NCBI GenBank assembly: GCA_948099385.1
Contig: CANUEZ040000205.1
Coordinates: forward strand, 1,860,001 to 1,924,000
Direction of reading: 5' to 3'
Length of the DNA stretch: 64,000 bases
DNA from: Fasciola hepatica
Taxonomy: Eukaryota; Platyhelminthes; Trematoda; Plagiorchiida; Fasciolidae
Shown: positions 40,259 through 55,700 of the stretch, piece after piece
Position numbering within the stretch: the stretch's first letter is position 1
Layout: the number at the start of each line of letters is the position of its first letter
The notes under the pieces: model-generated
The model's input: only the letters and a program-made list of their open reading frames with translations
What the model was told of the DNA's origin: nothing
The model's database searches: none
Translations under genes and position numbers: made by a program

Positions 40259-43200
40259 TTGAAATCCATGGAAGCACTCATTGTACAGCTGTTTCATCCT
40301 TGTTCGGACTCGACTCATCAGCAGTGCACATCGACCGAGCAACCACGGGGACTCCAACAACCGCTGAACCATTGTGAATCGAACAACTTAACAACACAAG
40401 TCTGTCCGGGATCGCTATCAACGCTTTGTTCAACATCTACACTACATCATATAGCACCCTTCCCAAACTGGCTTCAAATTTGAATGGTAACAACCAGCTT
40501 CGCGCACACCGATCGACTCCTATGATGGATGACTTCTCTGTAGGGGCCTGAGTACAACCGACGCATTCCCAAATGAACAACATACACAGCTTCCTTACAA
40601 TGCATGCAATTGATTAGTAGTAGGAGATTTGATTAGATTAGATTAGATTAGATTAGAATAGATTTGTATAATATGATTGATCATGCAGCTTGAACGCTCA
40701 ACTGAGCATTGAAATCCATGGAAGCACTCACTGTACAGCTGTTTCATCCTTGTTCGGACTCGACTCATCAGCAGTGCACATCGACCGAGCAACCACGGGG
40801 ACTCCAACAACCGCTGAACCATTGTGAATCGAACAACTTAACAACACAAGTCTATCCGGGATCGCTATCAACGCTTTGTTCAACATCTACACTACATCAT
40901 ATAGCACCCTTCCCAAACTGGCTTCAAATTTGAATGGTAACAACCAGCTTCGCGCACGCCGATCGACTCCTATGATGGATGACTCATCTGTAGAGGCCTA
41001 AGTACAACCAACGCATTCCCAAATGATAAACCTACACAGCTTCCTTACTATGCATGCAATTGATTAGTAGTAGGAGATTAGATTAGATTAGATTAGTTTA
41101 GAAAAGATTTGTATAATAAGATTGATCATGCAGCTTGAACGCTCAACTGAGCATTGAAATCCATGGAAGCACTCACTGTACAGCTGTTTCATCCTTGTTC
41201 GGACTCGACTCATCAGCAGTGCACATCGACCGAGCAACCACGGGGACTCCAACAACCGCTGAACCATTGTGAATCGAACAACTTAACAACACAAGTCTAT
41301 CCGGGATCGCTATCAACGCTTTGTTCAACATCTACACTACATCATATAGCACCTTTCCCAAACTGGCTTCAAATTTCAATGGTAACAACCAGCTTCGCGC
41401 ACACCGATCGACTTCTATAATGGATGACTCATCTGTAGAGGCCTAAGTACAACCAACGCATTCCCAAATGAAAAACATACACAGCTTCCTTACTATGTAT
41501 GCAATTGATTAGTAGTAGGAGATTAGACTAGATTAGAATTGTATAATATGATTGATCATGCCGCTTGAACGCTCAACTGAGCATTGAAATCCATGGAAGC
41601 ACTCATTGTACAGCAGTTTCATCCTTGTTCGGACTCGACTCATCAGCAGTGCACATCGACCGAGCAACCACGGGGACTCCAACAACCGCTGAACCATTGT
41701 GAATCGAACAACTTAACAACACAAGGCTATCCGGGATGGCTATCAACGCTTTGTTCAACATCTACACTACATCATATGGCACCCTTCCCAAACTGACTTC
41801 AAATTCGAATGGTAACAACCAGCTTCGCGCACACCGATCGACTCCTATGATGGATGACTTCTCTGTAGGGGCCTAAGTACAACCAACGCATTCCCAAATG
41901 ATAAACCTACACAGCTTCCTTACTATGCATGCAATTGTTTAGTAGTAGGAGATTAGACTAGATTAGATTAGATTAGAATAGATTTGTATAATATGATTGA
42001 TCATGCAGCTTGAACGCTCAACTGAGCATTGAAATCCATGGAAGCACTCACTGTACAGCTGTTTCATCCTCTAAGGGACTCGACTCATCAGAAGTGCACA
42101 TCGACCGAGCAACCACGGGGACTCCAACAACCGCTGAACCATTGTGAATCGAACAACTTAACAACACAAGTCTATCCGGGATCGCTATCAACGCTTTGTT
42201 CAACATCTACACTACATCATATATAGCACCCTTCCAAACTGGCTTCAAATTTGAATGGTAACAACCAGCTTCGCGCACACCGATCGACTCCTATGATGGA
42301 TGACTTCTCTGTAGGGGCCTAAGTACAACCAACGCATTCCCAAATGAAAAACCTACACAGCTTCCTTACTATGCATGCAATTGATTAGTAGTAGGAGATT
42401 AGATTAGATTAGATTAGATTAGATTAGAATAGATTTGTATAATATGATTGATCATGCAGCTTGAGCGCTCAACTGAGCATTGAAATCCATGGAAGCACTC
42501 ATTGTACAGCTGTTTCATCCTTGTTCGGACTCGACTCATCAGCAGTGCATATCGACCGAGCCCACACGGGCACTCCAACAACCGCTGAACCATTGTGAAT
42601 CGAACAACTAAACAACACAAGGCTATCCCGGATGGCTATCAACGCTTTGTTCAACATCTACACTACATCATATAGCACCCTTCCCAAACTGGCTTCAAAT
42701 TTGAATGGTAACAACCAGCTTCACGCACACCGATCGACTTATATAATGGATGACTTCTCTGTAGTGGCCTAAGTACAACCAACGCAATCCCAAATGAAAA
42801 AAACTACACAGCTTCCTTACAATGCATGCAATTGATTAGTAGTAGGAGATTAGACTAGATTAGATTAGATTAGAATAGATTTGTATAATATGATTGATCA
42901 TGCAGCTTGAGCGCTCAACTGAGCATTGAAATCCATGGAAGCACTCATTGTACAGCAGTTTCATCTTTGTTCGGACTCGACTCATCAGCAGTGCACATCG
43001 ACCGAGCAACCACGGGGACTCCAACAACCGCTGAACCATTGTGAATCGAACAACTTAACAACACAAGTCTATCCGGGATCGCTATCAACGCTTTGTTCAA
43101 CATCTACACTACATCATATATAGCACCCTTCCCAAACTGGCTTCAAATTTCAATGGTAACAACCAGCTTCGCGCACACCGATCGACTTATATAATGGATG

Positions 43201-46200
43201 GCTCATCTGTAGGGGCCTAAGTACAACCAACGCATTCCCAAATGAACAACCTACACAACTTCCTTACTATGCATGCAATTGAGTAGTAGTAGGAGATTAG
43301 ACTAGATTAGATTAGATTAGATTAGATTAGATTAGATTTGTATAATATGATTGATCATGCAGCTTGAACGCTCAACTGAGCATTGAAATCCATGGAAGCA
43401 CTCACTGTACAGCTGTTTCATCCTTGTTCGGACTCGACTCATCAGCAGTGCACATCGACCGAGCAACCACGGGGACTCCAACAACCGCTGAATCATTGTG
43501 AATCGAACAACCTCACAACACAAGGCCATCCGGGATCGCTATCAACGCTTTGTTCAACATCTACACTACATCATATAGCACAGTTTTAAAATTGGATTCA
43601 AATTTGAATGGTAACAACCAGCTTCGCGCACACCGAGCGACTCCTATAATGGATGACTTCTCTGTAGTGGCCTAGGTACAACCAACGCATTCCCAAATGA
43701 ACAACATACACAGCTTCCTTACTATGCATGCAATTGATTAGTAGTAGGAGATTAGATTAGATTAGATTAGATTAGATTAGAATAGATTTGTATAATATGA
43801 TTGATCATGCAGCTTGAGCGCTCAACTGAGCATTGAAATCCAAGGAAGCACTCATTGTACAGCAGTTTCATCCCTGTTCGGACTCGACTCATCAGCAGTG
43901 CACATCGACCGAGCAACCACGGGGACTCCAACAACCGCTGAACCATTGTGAATCGAACAACTTAACAACACAAGTCTATCCGGGATCGCTATCAACGCTT
44001 TGTTCAACATCTACACTACATCATATATAGCACCCTTCCCAAACTGGCTTCAAATTTGAATGGTAACAACCAGCTTCGCGCACACCGATCGACTTATATA
44101 ATGGATGGCTCATCTGTAGGGGCCTAAGTACAACCAACGCATTCCCAAATGATAAACCTACAGAGCTTCCTTACTATGCATGCAATTGATTAGTAGTAGG
44201 AGATTTGATTAGATTAGATTAGATTAGATTTGTATAATATGATTGATCATGCAGCTTGAACGCTCAACTGAGCATTGAAATCCATGGAAGCACTCATTGT
44301 ACAGCTGTTTCATCCTTGTTCGGACTCGACTCATCAGCAGTGCACATCGACCGAGCAACCACGGGGACTCCAACAACCGCTGAACCATTGTGAATCGAAC
44401 AACTTAACAACACAAGTCTGTCCGGGATGGCTATCAACGCTTTGTTCAACATCTACACTACATCATATAGCACCCTTCCCAAACTGGCTTCAAATTTGAA
44501 TGGTAACAACCAGCTTCGCGCACACCGATCGACTCCTATGATGGATGACTTCTCTGTAGGGGCCTGAGTACAACCGACGCATTCCCAAATGAACAACATA
44601 CACAGCTTCCTTACAATGCATGCAATTGATTAGTAGTAGGAGATTTGATTAGATTAGATTAGATTAGATTAGATTAGATTAGAATAGATTTGTATAATAT
44701 GATTGATCATGCAGCTTGAACGCTCAACTGAGCATTGAAATCCATGGAAGCACTCACTGTACAGCTGTTTCATCCTTGTTCGGACTCGACTCATCAGCAG
44801 TGCACATCGACCGAGCAACCACGGGGACTCCAACAACCGCTGAACCATTGTGAATCGAACAACTTAACAACACAAGTCTATCCGGGATCGCTATCAACGC
44901 TTTGTTCAACATCTACACTACATCATATAGCACCCTTCCCAAACTGGCTTCAAATTTGAATGGTAACAACCAGCTTCGCGCACGCCGATCGACTCCTATG
45001 ATGGATGACTTCTCTGTAGGGGCCTAAGTACAACCAACGCATTCCCAAATGATAAACCTACACAGCTTCCTTACTATGCATGCAATTGATAAGTAGTAGG
45101 AGATTAGATTAGAATAGATTAGTTTAGAAAATATTTGTATAATAAGATTGATCATGCAGCTTGAACGCTCAACTGAGCATTGAAATCCATGGAAGCACTC
45201 ACTGTACAGCTGTTTCATCCTTGTTCGGACTCGACTCATCAGCAGTGCACATCGACCGAGCAACCACGGGGACTCCAACAACCGCTGAACCATTGTGAAT
45301 CGAACAACTTAACAACACAAGGCTATCCGGGATCGCTATCAACGCTTTGTTCAACATCTACACTACATCATATAGCACCTTTCCCAAACTGGCTTCAAAT
45401 TTCAATGGTAACAACCAGCTTCGCGCACACCGATCGACTCCTACGATGGATGACTTTTCTGTAGGGGCCTAAGTACAACCAACGCATTCCCAAATGAAAA
45501 ACATACACAGCTTCCTTACTATGTATGCAATTGATTAGTAGTAGGAGATTAGATTAGATTAGAATTGTATAATATGATTGATCATGCCGCTTGAACGCTC
45601 AACTGAGCATTGAAATCCATGGAAGCACTCACTGTACAGCTGTTTCATCCTTGTTCGGACTCGACTCATCAGCAGTGCACATCGACCGAGCAACCACGGG
45701 GACTCCAACAACCGCTGAACCATTGTGAATCGAACAACTTAACAACACAAGGCTATCCGGGATGGCTATCAACGCTTTGTTCAACATCTACACTACATCA
45801 TATGGCACCCTTCCCAAACTGACTTCAAATTCGAATGGTAACAACCAGCTTCGCGCACACCGATCGACTCCTATGATGGATGACTTCTCTGTAGGGGCCT
45901 AAGTACAACCAACGCATTCCCAAATGATAAACCTACACAGCTTCCTTACTATGCATGCAATTGTTTAGTAGTAGGAGATTAGACTAGATTAGATTAGATT
46001 AGAATAGATTTGTATAATATGATTGATCATGCAGCTTGAACGCTCAACTGAGCATTGAAATCCATGGAAGCACTCACTGTACAGCTGTTTCATCCTCTAA
46101 GGGACTCGACTCATCAGAAGTGCACATCGACCGAGCAACCACGGGGACTCCAACAACCGCTGAACCATTGTGAATCGAACAACTTAACAACACAAGTCTA

Positions 46201-46955
46201 TCCGGGATCGCTATCAACGCTTTGTTCAACATCTACACTACATCATATATAGCACCCTTCCAAACTGGCTTCAAATTTGAATGGTAACAACCAGCTTCGC
46301 GCACACCGATCGACTCCTATGATGGATGACTTCTCTGTAGGGGCCTAAGTACAACCAACGCATTCCCAAATGAAAAACCTACACAGCTTCCTTACTATGC
46401 ATGCAATTGATTAGTAGTAGGAGATTAGATTAGATTAGATTAGATTAGATTAGAATAGATTTGTATAATATGATTGATCATGCAGCTTGAGCGCTCAACT
46501 GAGCATTGAAATCCATGGAAGCACTCATTGTACAGCTGTTTCATCCTTGTTCGGACTCGACTCATCAGCAGTGCATATCGACCGAGCAACCACGGGGACT
46601 CCAACAACCGCTGAACCATTGTGAATGGAACAACTAAACAACACAAGTCTATCCCGGATGGCTATCAACGCTTTGTTCAACATCTACACTACATCATATA
46701 GCACCCTTCCCAAACTGGCTTCAAATTTGAATGGTAACAACCAGCTTCACGCACACCGATCGACTTATATAATGGATGACTCATCTGTAGGGGCCTAAGT
46801 ACAACCAACGCATTCCCAAATGAAAAACCTACACAGCTTCCTTACTATGCATGCAATTGATTAGTAGTAGGAGATTAGATTAGATTAGATTAGATTAGAT
46901 TAGAATAGATTTGTATAATTTGATTGATCATGCAGCTTGAGCGCTCAACTGAGCA
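38912..46955 (-). repeat. nine-monomer higher-order repeat, two tandem copies (about 4.01-4.03 kb)
   Basis: Monomer spacings in block one (38912-42925) are 457, 450, 440, 450, 445, 430, 445, 451, 446. In block two (42926-46955) they are 457, 450, 442, 460, 445, 430, 445, 451, 450. Rare markers match position by position: CATCTTTGTTCGG, GCTGAATCATTG, CAAGTCTGTCCGGG, the short 430-bp monomer with CATGCCGC, and CATCAGAAGTG. Part of the block recurs a third time at 48303-50061. Confidence 0.88.
45630..45677 (-). ncRNA. hammerhead copy, intact, in a monomer whose paralogues are mutated
   Basis: The surrounding monomer shares rare markers (CATGCCGCTTGAACG to the left, CATATGGCACCC and AAACTGACTTC to the right) with the monomers holding the copies at 41604 and 49198. 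Those two have both the stem I and the stem III mismatch. Here both are consensus, which suggests local replacement by a neighbouring sequence. Confidence 0.85.
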
Positions 46956-48302
46956 TTGAAATCCATGGAAGCACTCATTGTACAGCTGTTTCATCCTTGT
47001 TCGGACTCGACTCATCAGCAGTGCACATCGACCGAGCAATCACGGGGACTCCAACAACCGCTGAACCATTGTGAATCGAACAACTTAACAACACAAGGCT
47101 ATCCGGGATGGCTATCAACGCTTTGTTCAACATCTACACTACATCATATAGCACCCTTCTCAAACTGGCTTCAAATTCGAATGGTAACAACCAGCTTCAC
47201 GCACACCGATCGACTTATATAATGGATGACTCATCTGTAGGGGCCTAAGTACAACCAACGCATTCCCAAATGAAAAACCTACACAGCTTCCTTACTTTGC
47301 ATGCAATTGATTAGTAGTAGGAGATTTGATTAGATTAGATTAGATTAGATTAGAATAGATTTGTATAATATGATTGATCATGCAGCTTGAGCGCTCAACT
47401 GAGCATTGAAATCCATGGAAGCACTCACTGTACAGCTGTTTCATCCTTGTTCGGACTCGACTCACCAGCAGTGCACATCGACCGAGCAACCACGGGGACT
47501 CCAACAACCGCTGAACCATTGTGAATCGAACAACTTAACAACACAAGGCTATCCGGGATGGCTATCAACGCTTTGTTCAACATCTACACTACATCATATA
47601 GCACCCTTCTCAAACTGGCTTCAAATTCGAATGGTAAAAACCAGCTTCGCGCACACCGATCGACTCCTATGATGGATGACTTCTCTGTAGGAGCCTAAGT
47701 ACAACCAACGCATTCCCAAATGGAAAACCTACACAGCTTCCTTACTATGCATGCAATTGATTAGTAGTAGGAGATTAGATTAGATTAGATTAGATTAGAT
47801 TAGAATAGATTTGTATAATATGATTGATCATGCAGGTTGAACGCTCAACTGAGCACTGAAATCCATGGAAGCACTCACTGTACAGCTGTTTCATCCTTGT
47901 TCGGACTCGACTCATCAGCAGTGCACATCGACCGAGCAACCACGGGGACTCCAACAACCGCTGAACCATTGTGATTCGAACAACTAAACAATACAAGGCT
48001 ATCCGGGATCGCTATCAACGCTTTGTTCAACATCTACACTACATCATATATAGCACCCTTCCCAAACTGGCTTCAAATTCGAATGGTAACAACCAGCTTC
48101 GCGCACACCGATCGACTCCTATGATGGATGACTTCTCTGTAGGGGCCTAAGTACAACCAACGCATTCCCAAATGATAAACCTACAGAGCTTCCTTACTAT
48201 GCATGCAATTGATTAGTAGTAGGAGATTAGATTAGATTAGATTAGATTAGAATAGATTTTTATAATATGATTGATCATGCAGCTTGAACGCTCAACTGAG
48301 CA

Positions 48303-50061
48303 TTGAAATCCATGGAAGCACTCACTGTACAGCTGTTTCATCCTTGTTCGGACTCGACTCATCAGCAGTGCACATCGACCGAGCAACCACGGGCACTCCA
48401 ACAACCGCTGAACCATTGTGAATCGAACAACTTAACAACACAAGTCTATCCGGGATCGCTATCAACGCTTTGTTCAACATCTACACTACATCATATAGCA
48501 CCCTTCCCAAACTGGCTTCAAATTTGAATGGTAACAACCAGCTTCGCGCACACCGATCGACTCCTATGATGGATGACTTCTCTGTAGGGGCCTAAGTACA
48601 ACCAACGCATTCCCAAATGATAAACCTACACAGCTTCCTTACTATGCATGCAATTGATAAGTAGTAGGAGATTAGCTTAGAATAGATTAGATTAGAAAAG
48701 ATTTGTATAATAAGATTGATCATGCAGCTTGAACGCTCAACTGAGCATTGAAATCCATGAAAGCACTCACTGTACAGCTGTTTCATCCTTGTTCGGACTC
48801 GACTCATCAGCAGTGCACATCGACCGAGCAACCACGGGGACTCCAACAACCGCTGAACCATTGTGAATCGAACAACTTAACAACACAAGGCTATCCGGGA
48901 TGGCTATCAACGCTTTGTTCAACATCTACACTACATCATATAGCACCTTTCCCAAACTGGCTTCAAATTTCAATGGTAACAACCAGCTTCGCGCACACCG
49001 ATCGACTTCTATAATGGATGACTCATCTGTAGAGGCCTAAGTACAACCAACGCATTCCCAAATGAAAAACATACACAGCTTCCTTACTATGTATGCAATT
49101 GATTAGTAGTAGGAGATTAGACTAGATTAGAATTGTATAATATGATTGATCATGCCGCTTGAACGCTCAACTGAGCATTGAAATCCATGGAAGCACTCAT
49201 TGTACAGCAGTTTCATCCTTGTTCGGACTCGACTCATCAGCAGTGCACATCGACCGAGCAACCACGGGGACTCCAACAACCGCTGAACCATTGTGAATCG
49301 AACAACTTAACAACACAAGGCTATCCGGGATGGCTATCAACGCTTTGTTCAACATCTACACTACATCATATGGCACCCTTCCCAAACTGACTTCAAATTC
49401 GAATGGTAACAACCAGCTTCGCGCACACCGATCGACTCCTATGATGGATGACTTCTCTGTAGGGGCCTAAGTACAACCAACGCATTCCCAAATGATAAAC
49501 CTACACAGCTTCCTTACTATGCATGCAATTGATTAGTAGTAGGAGATTAGACTAGATTAGATTAGATTAGAATAGATTTGTATAATATGATTGATCATGC
49601 AGCTTGAACGCTCAACTGAGCATTGAAATCCATGGAAGCACTCACTGTACAGCTGTTTCATCCTCTAAGGGACTCGACTCATCAGAAGTGCACATCGACC
49701 GAGCAACCACGGGGACTCCAACAACCGCTGAACCATTGTGAATCGAACAACTTAACAACACAAGTCTATCCGGGATCGCTATCAACGATTTGTTCAACAT
49801 CTACACTACATCATATAGCACCCTTCCAAACTGGCTTCAAATTTCAATGGTAACAACCAGCTTCGCGCACACCGATCGACTCCTATGATGGATGACTTCT
49901 CTGTAGGGGCCTAAGTACAACCAACGCATTCCCAAATGAAAAACCTACACAGCTTCCTTACTATGCATGCAATTGATTAGTAGTAGGAGATTAGATTAGA
50001 TTAGATTAGAATAGATTTGTATAATATGATTGATCATGCAGCTTGAACGCTCAACTGAGCA
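48303..50061 (-). repeat. partial third copy of the nine-monomer block
   Basis: Four monomers (48303, 48748, 49178, 49623) match positions five to eight of the nine-monomer block (40709-42479 and 44735-46505), including the short monomer (430 bp) and the CATCAGAAGTG ribozyme. The similarity pattern breaks in the next monomer. Confidence 0.8.
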
Positions 50062-52752
50062 TTGAAATCCATGCAAGCACTCACTGTACAGCTGTTTCAT
50101 CCTTGTTCGGACTCGACTCATCAGCAGTGCATATCGACCGAGCAACCACGGGGACTCCAACAACCGCTGAACCATTGTGAATCGAACAACTAAACAACAC
50201 AAGGCTATCCGGGATGGCTATCAACGCTTTGTTCAACATCTACACTACATCATATAGCACCCTTCCCAAACTGGCTTCAAATTTGAATGGTAACAACCAG
50301 CTTCACGCACACCGATCGACTTATATAATGGATGACTCATCTGTAGGGGCCTAAGTACAACCAACGCATTCCCAAATGGAAAACCTACACAGCATCCTTC
50401 CTATGCATGCAATTGATTAGTAGTACGAGATTAGACTAGATTAGATTAGATTAGAATAGATTTGTATAATATGATTGATCATGCAGCTTGGACGCTCAGC
50501 TGAGCATTGAAATCCATGGAAGCACTCACTGTACAGCTGTTTCATCCTTGTTCGGACTCGACTCACCAGCAGTGCACATCGACCGAGCAACCACGGGGAC
50601 TCCAACAACCGCTGAACCATTGTGAATCGAACAACTAAACAACACAAGGCTATCCGGGATGGCTATCAACGCTTTGTTCAACATCTACACTACATCATAT
50701 AGCACCCGTCCCAAACTGGCTTCAAATTCGAATGGTAAAAACCAGCTTCGCGCACACCGATCGACTCCTATGATGGATGACTTCTCTGTAGGAGCCTAAG
50801 TACAACCAACGCATTCCCAAATGAAAAACCTACACAGCTTCCTTACTATGCATGCAATTGATTAGTAGTAGGAGATTAGATTAGATTAGATTAGATTAGA
50901 TTAGAATAGATTTGTATAATATGATTGATCATGCAGCTTGAACGCTCAACTGAGCATTGAAATCCATGGAAGCACTCACTGTACAGCTGTTTCATCCTTG
51001 TTCGGACTCGACTCATCAGCAGTGCACATCGACCGAGCAACCACGGGGACTCCAACAACCGCTGAACCATTGTGATTCGAACAACTAAACAATACAAGGC
51101 TATCCGGGATCGCTATCAACGCTTTGTTCAACATCTACACTACATCATATATAGCACCCTTCCCAAACTGGCTTCAAATTCGAATGGTAACAACCAGCTT
51201 CGCGCACACCGATCGACTCCTATGATGGATGACTTCTCTGTAGGGGCCTAAGTACAACCAACGCATTCCCAAATGAAAAACCTACACAGCTTCCTTACTA
51301 TGCATGCAATTGATTAGTAGTAGGAGATTAGAATAGATTAGATTAGATTAGAATAGATTTGTATAATATGATTGATCATGCAGCTTGAACGCTCAACTGA
51401 GCATTGAAATCCATGGAAGCACTCACTGTACAGCTGTTTCATCCTTGTTCGGACTCGACTCATCAGCAGTGCATATCGACCGAGCAACCACGGGGACTCC
51501 AACAACCGCTGAACCAGTGTGAATCGAACAACTAAACAACACAAGGCTATCCGGGATCGCTATCAACGCTTTGTTCAACATCTACACTACATGATATATA
51601 GCACCCTTCCCAAACTGGCTTCAAATTTGAATGGTAACAACCAGCTTCACGCACACCGATCGACTTATATAATGGATGACTCATCTGTAGGAGCCTTAGT
51701 ACAACCAACGCATTCCCAAATGAAAAACCTACACAGCTTCCTTACTATGCATGCAATTGATTAGTAGTAGGAGATTAGATTAGATTAGATTAGATTAGAT
51801 TAGAATAGATTTGTATAATTTGATTGATCATGCAGCTTGAGCGCTCAACTGAGCATTGAAATCCATGGAAGCACTCATTGTACAGCTGTTTCATCCTTGT
51901 TCGGACTCGACTCATCAGCAGTGCACATCGACCGAGCAACCACGGGGACTCCAACAACCGCTGAACCATTGTGAATCGAACAACTTAACAACACAAGTCT
52001 ATCCGGGATCGCTATCAACGCTTTGTTCAACATTTTCACTACATCATATATAGCACCCTTCCCAAACTGGCTTCAAATTTGAATGGTAACAACCAGCTTC
52101 ACGCACACCGATCGACTTGAATAATGGATGACTTCTCTGTAGGGGCCTTAGTACAACCAACGCATTCCCAAATGGAAAACCTACACAGCTTCCTTACTAT
52201 GCATGCAATTGATTAGTAGTACGAGATTAGACTAGATTAGATTAGATTAGAATAGATTTGTATAATATGATTGATCATGCAGCTTGGACGCTCAGCTGAG
52301 CATTGAAATCCATGGAAGCACTCACTGTACAGCTGTTTCATCCTTGTTCGGACTCGACTCACCAGCAGTGCACATCGACCGAGCAACCACGGGGACTCCA
52401 ACAACCGGTGAACCATTGTGAATCGAACAACTCAACAACACAAGGCTATCCGGGATGGCTATCAACGCTTTGTTCAACATCTACACTACATCATATAGCA
52501 CCCTTCTCAAACTGGCTTCAAATTCGAATGGTAAAAACCAGCTTCGCGCACACCGATCGACTCCTATGATGGATGACTTCTCTGTAGGAGCCTAAGTACA
52601 ACCAACGCATTCCCAAATGAAAAACCTACACAGCTTCCTTACTATGCATGCAATTGATTAGTAGTAGGAGATTAGATTAGATTAGATTAGATTAGATTAG
52701 AATAGATTTGTATAATATGATTGATCATGCAGCTTGAACGCTCAACTGAGCA

Positions 52753-55700
52753 CTGAAATCCATGGAAGCACTCACTGTACAGCTGTTTCATCCTTGTTCG
52801 GACTCGACTCATCAGCAGTGCACATCGACCGAGCAACCACGGGCACTCCAACAACCGCTGAACCATTGTGATTCGAACAACTAAACAATACAAGGCTATC
52901 CGGGATCGCTATCAACGCTTTGTTCAACATCTACACTACATCATATATAGCACCCTTCCCAAACTGGCTTCAAATTCGAATGGTAACAACCAGCTTCGCG
53001 CACACCGATCGACTCCTATGATGGATGACTTCTCTGTAGGGGCCTAAGTACAACCAACGCATTCCCAAATGAAAAACCTACACAGCTTCCTTACTATGCA
53101 TGCAATTGATTAGTAGTAGGAGATTAGAATAGATTAGATTAGATTAGAATAGATTTGTATAATATGATTGATCATGCAGCTTGAACGCTCAACTGAGCAT
53201 TGAAATCCATGGAAGCACTCACTGTACAGCTGTTTCATCCTTGTTCGGACTCGACTCATCAGAAGTGCACATCGACCGAGCAACCACGGGGACTCCAACA
53301 ACCGCTGAACCATTGTGAATCGAACAACTTAACAACACAAGTCTATCCGGGATCGCTATCAACGCTTTGTTCAACATCTACACTACATGATATATAGCAC
53401 CCTTCCCAAACTGGCTCCAAATTTGAATGGTAACAACCAGCTTCGCGCACACCGATCGACTTATATAATGGATGGCTCATCTGTAGGAGCCTAAGTACAA
53501 CCAACGCATTCCCAAATGATAAACCTACACAGCTTCCTTACTATGCATGCAATTGATTAGTAGTAGGAGATTAGATTAGATTAGATTAGATTAGATTAGA
53601 ATAGATTTGTATAATATGATTGATCATGCAGCTTGAACGCTCAACTGAGCATTGAAATCCATGGAAGCACTCACTGTACTGCTGTTTCATCCTTGTTCGG
53701 ACTCGACTCATCAGCAGTGCACATCGACCGAGCAACCACGGGGACTCCAACAACCGCTGAACCATTGTGAATCGAACAACTTAACAACACAAGTCTATCC
53801 GGGATCGCTATCAACGCTTTGTTCAACATCTTCACTACATCATATAGCACCCTTCCCAAACTGGCTCCAAATTTGAATGGTAACAACCAGCTTCGCGCAC
53901 ACCGATCGACTTATATAATGGATGGCACATCTGTAGGGGCCTAAGTACAACCAACACATTCCCAAATGATAAACCTACACAGCTTTCTTACTATGTATGC
54001 AATTGATTAGTAGTAGGAGATTAGACTAGATTAGATTAGATTAGAATAGATTTGTATAATATGATTGATCATGCAGCTTGAACGCTCAACTGAGCATTGA
54101 AATCCATGGAAGCACTCACTGTACAGCTGTTTCATCCTTGTGCGGACTCGACTCATCAGCAGTGCACATCGACCGAGCAACCACGGGGACTCCAACAACC
54201 GCTGAACCATTGTGAATCGAACAACTCAACAACACAAGGCTATCCGGGATGGCTATCAACGCTTTGTTCAACATCTACACTACATCATATAGCACCCTTC
54301 CCAAACTGGCTTCAAATTTGAATGGTAACAACCAGCTTCGCGCACACCGATCGACTCCTATGATGGATGACTTCTCTGTAGGGGCCTAAGTACAACCAAC
54401 GCATTCCCAAATGAAAAACCTACACAGCTTCCTTACTATGCATGCAATTGATTAGTAGTAGGAGATTTGATTAGATTAGATTAGATTAGATTAGAATAGA
54501 TTTGTATAATATGATTGATCATGCAGCTTGAACGCTCAACTGAGCACTGAAATCCATGGAAGCACTCACTGTACAGCTGTTTCATCCTCTAAGGGACTCG
54601 ACTCATCAGCAGTGCACATCGACCGAGCAACCACGGGGACTCCAACAACCGCTGAACCATTGTGATTCGAACAACTAAACAATACAAGGCTATCCGGGAT
54701 CGCTATCAACGCTTTGTTCAACATCTACACTACATCATATATAGCACCCTTCCCAAACTGGCTTCAAATTCGAATGGTAACAACCAGCTTCGCGCACACC
54801 GATCGACTCCTATGATGGATGACTTCTCTGTAGGGGCCTAAGTACAACCAACGCATTCCCAAATGAAAAACCTACACAGCTTCCTTACTATGCATGCAAT
54901 TGATTAGTAGTAGGAGATTAGAATAGATTAGATTAGATTAGAATAGATTTGTATAATATGATTGATCATGCAGCTTGAACGCTCAACTGAGCATTGAAAT
55001 CCATGGAAGCACTCACTGTACAGCTGTTTCATCCTTGTTCGGACTCGACTCATCAGAAGTGCACATCGACCGAGCAACCACGGGGACTCCAACAACCGCT
55101 GAACCATTGTGAATCGAACAACTTAACAACACAAGTCTATCCGGGATCGCTATCAACGCTTTGTTCAACATCTACACTACATGATATATAGCACCCTTCC
55201 CAAACTGGCTCCAAATTTGAATGGTAACAACCAGCTTCGCGCACACCGATCGACTTATATAATGGATGGCTCATCTATAGGAGCCTAAGTACAACCAACG
55301 CATTCCCAAATGATAAACCTACACAGCTTCCTTACTATGCATGCAATTGATTAGTAGTAGGAGATTAGATTAGATTAGATTAGATTAGATTAGAATAGAT
55401 TTGTATAATATGATTGATCATGCAGCTTGAACGCTCAACTGAGCATTGAAATCCATGGAAGCACTCACTGTACTGCTGTTTCATCCTTGTTCGGACTCGA
55501 CTCATCAGCAGTGCACATCGACCGAGCAACCACGGGGACTCCAACAACCGCTGAACCATTGTGAATCGAACAACTTAACAACACAAGTCTATCCGGGATC
55601 GCTATCAACGCTTTGTTCAACATCTTCACCACATCATATATAGCACCCTTCCCAAACTGGCTCAAAATTTGAATGGTAACAACCAGCTTCGCGCACACCG

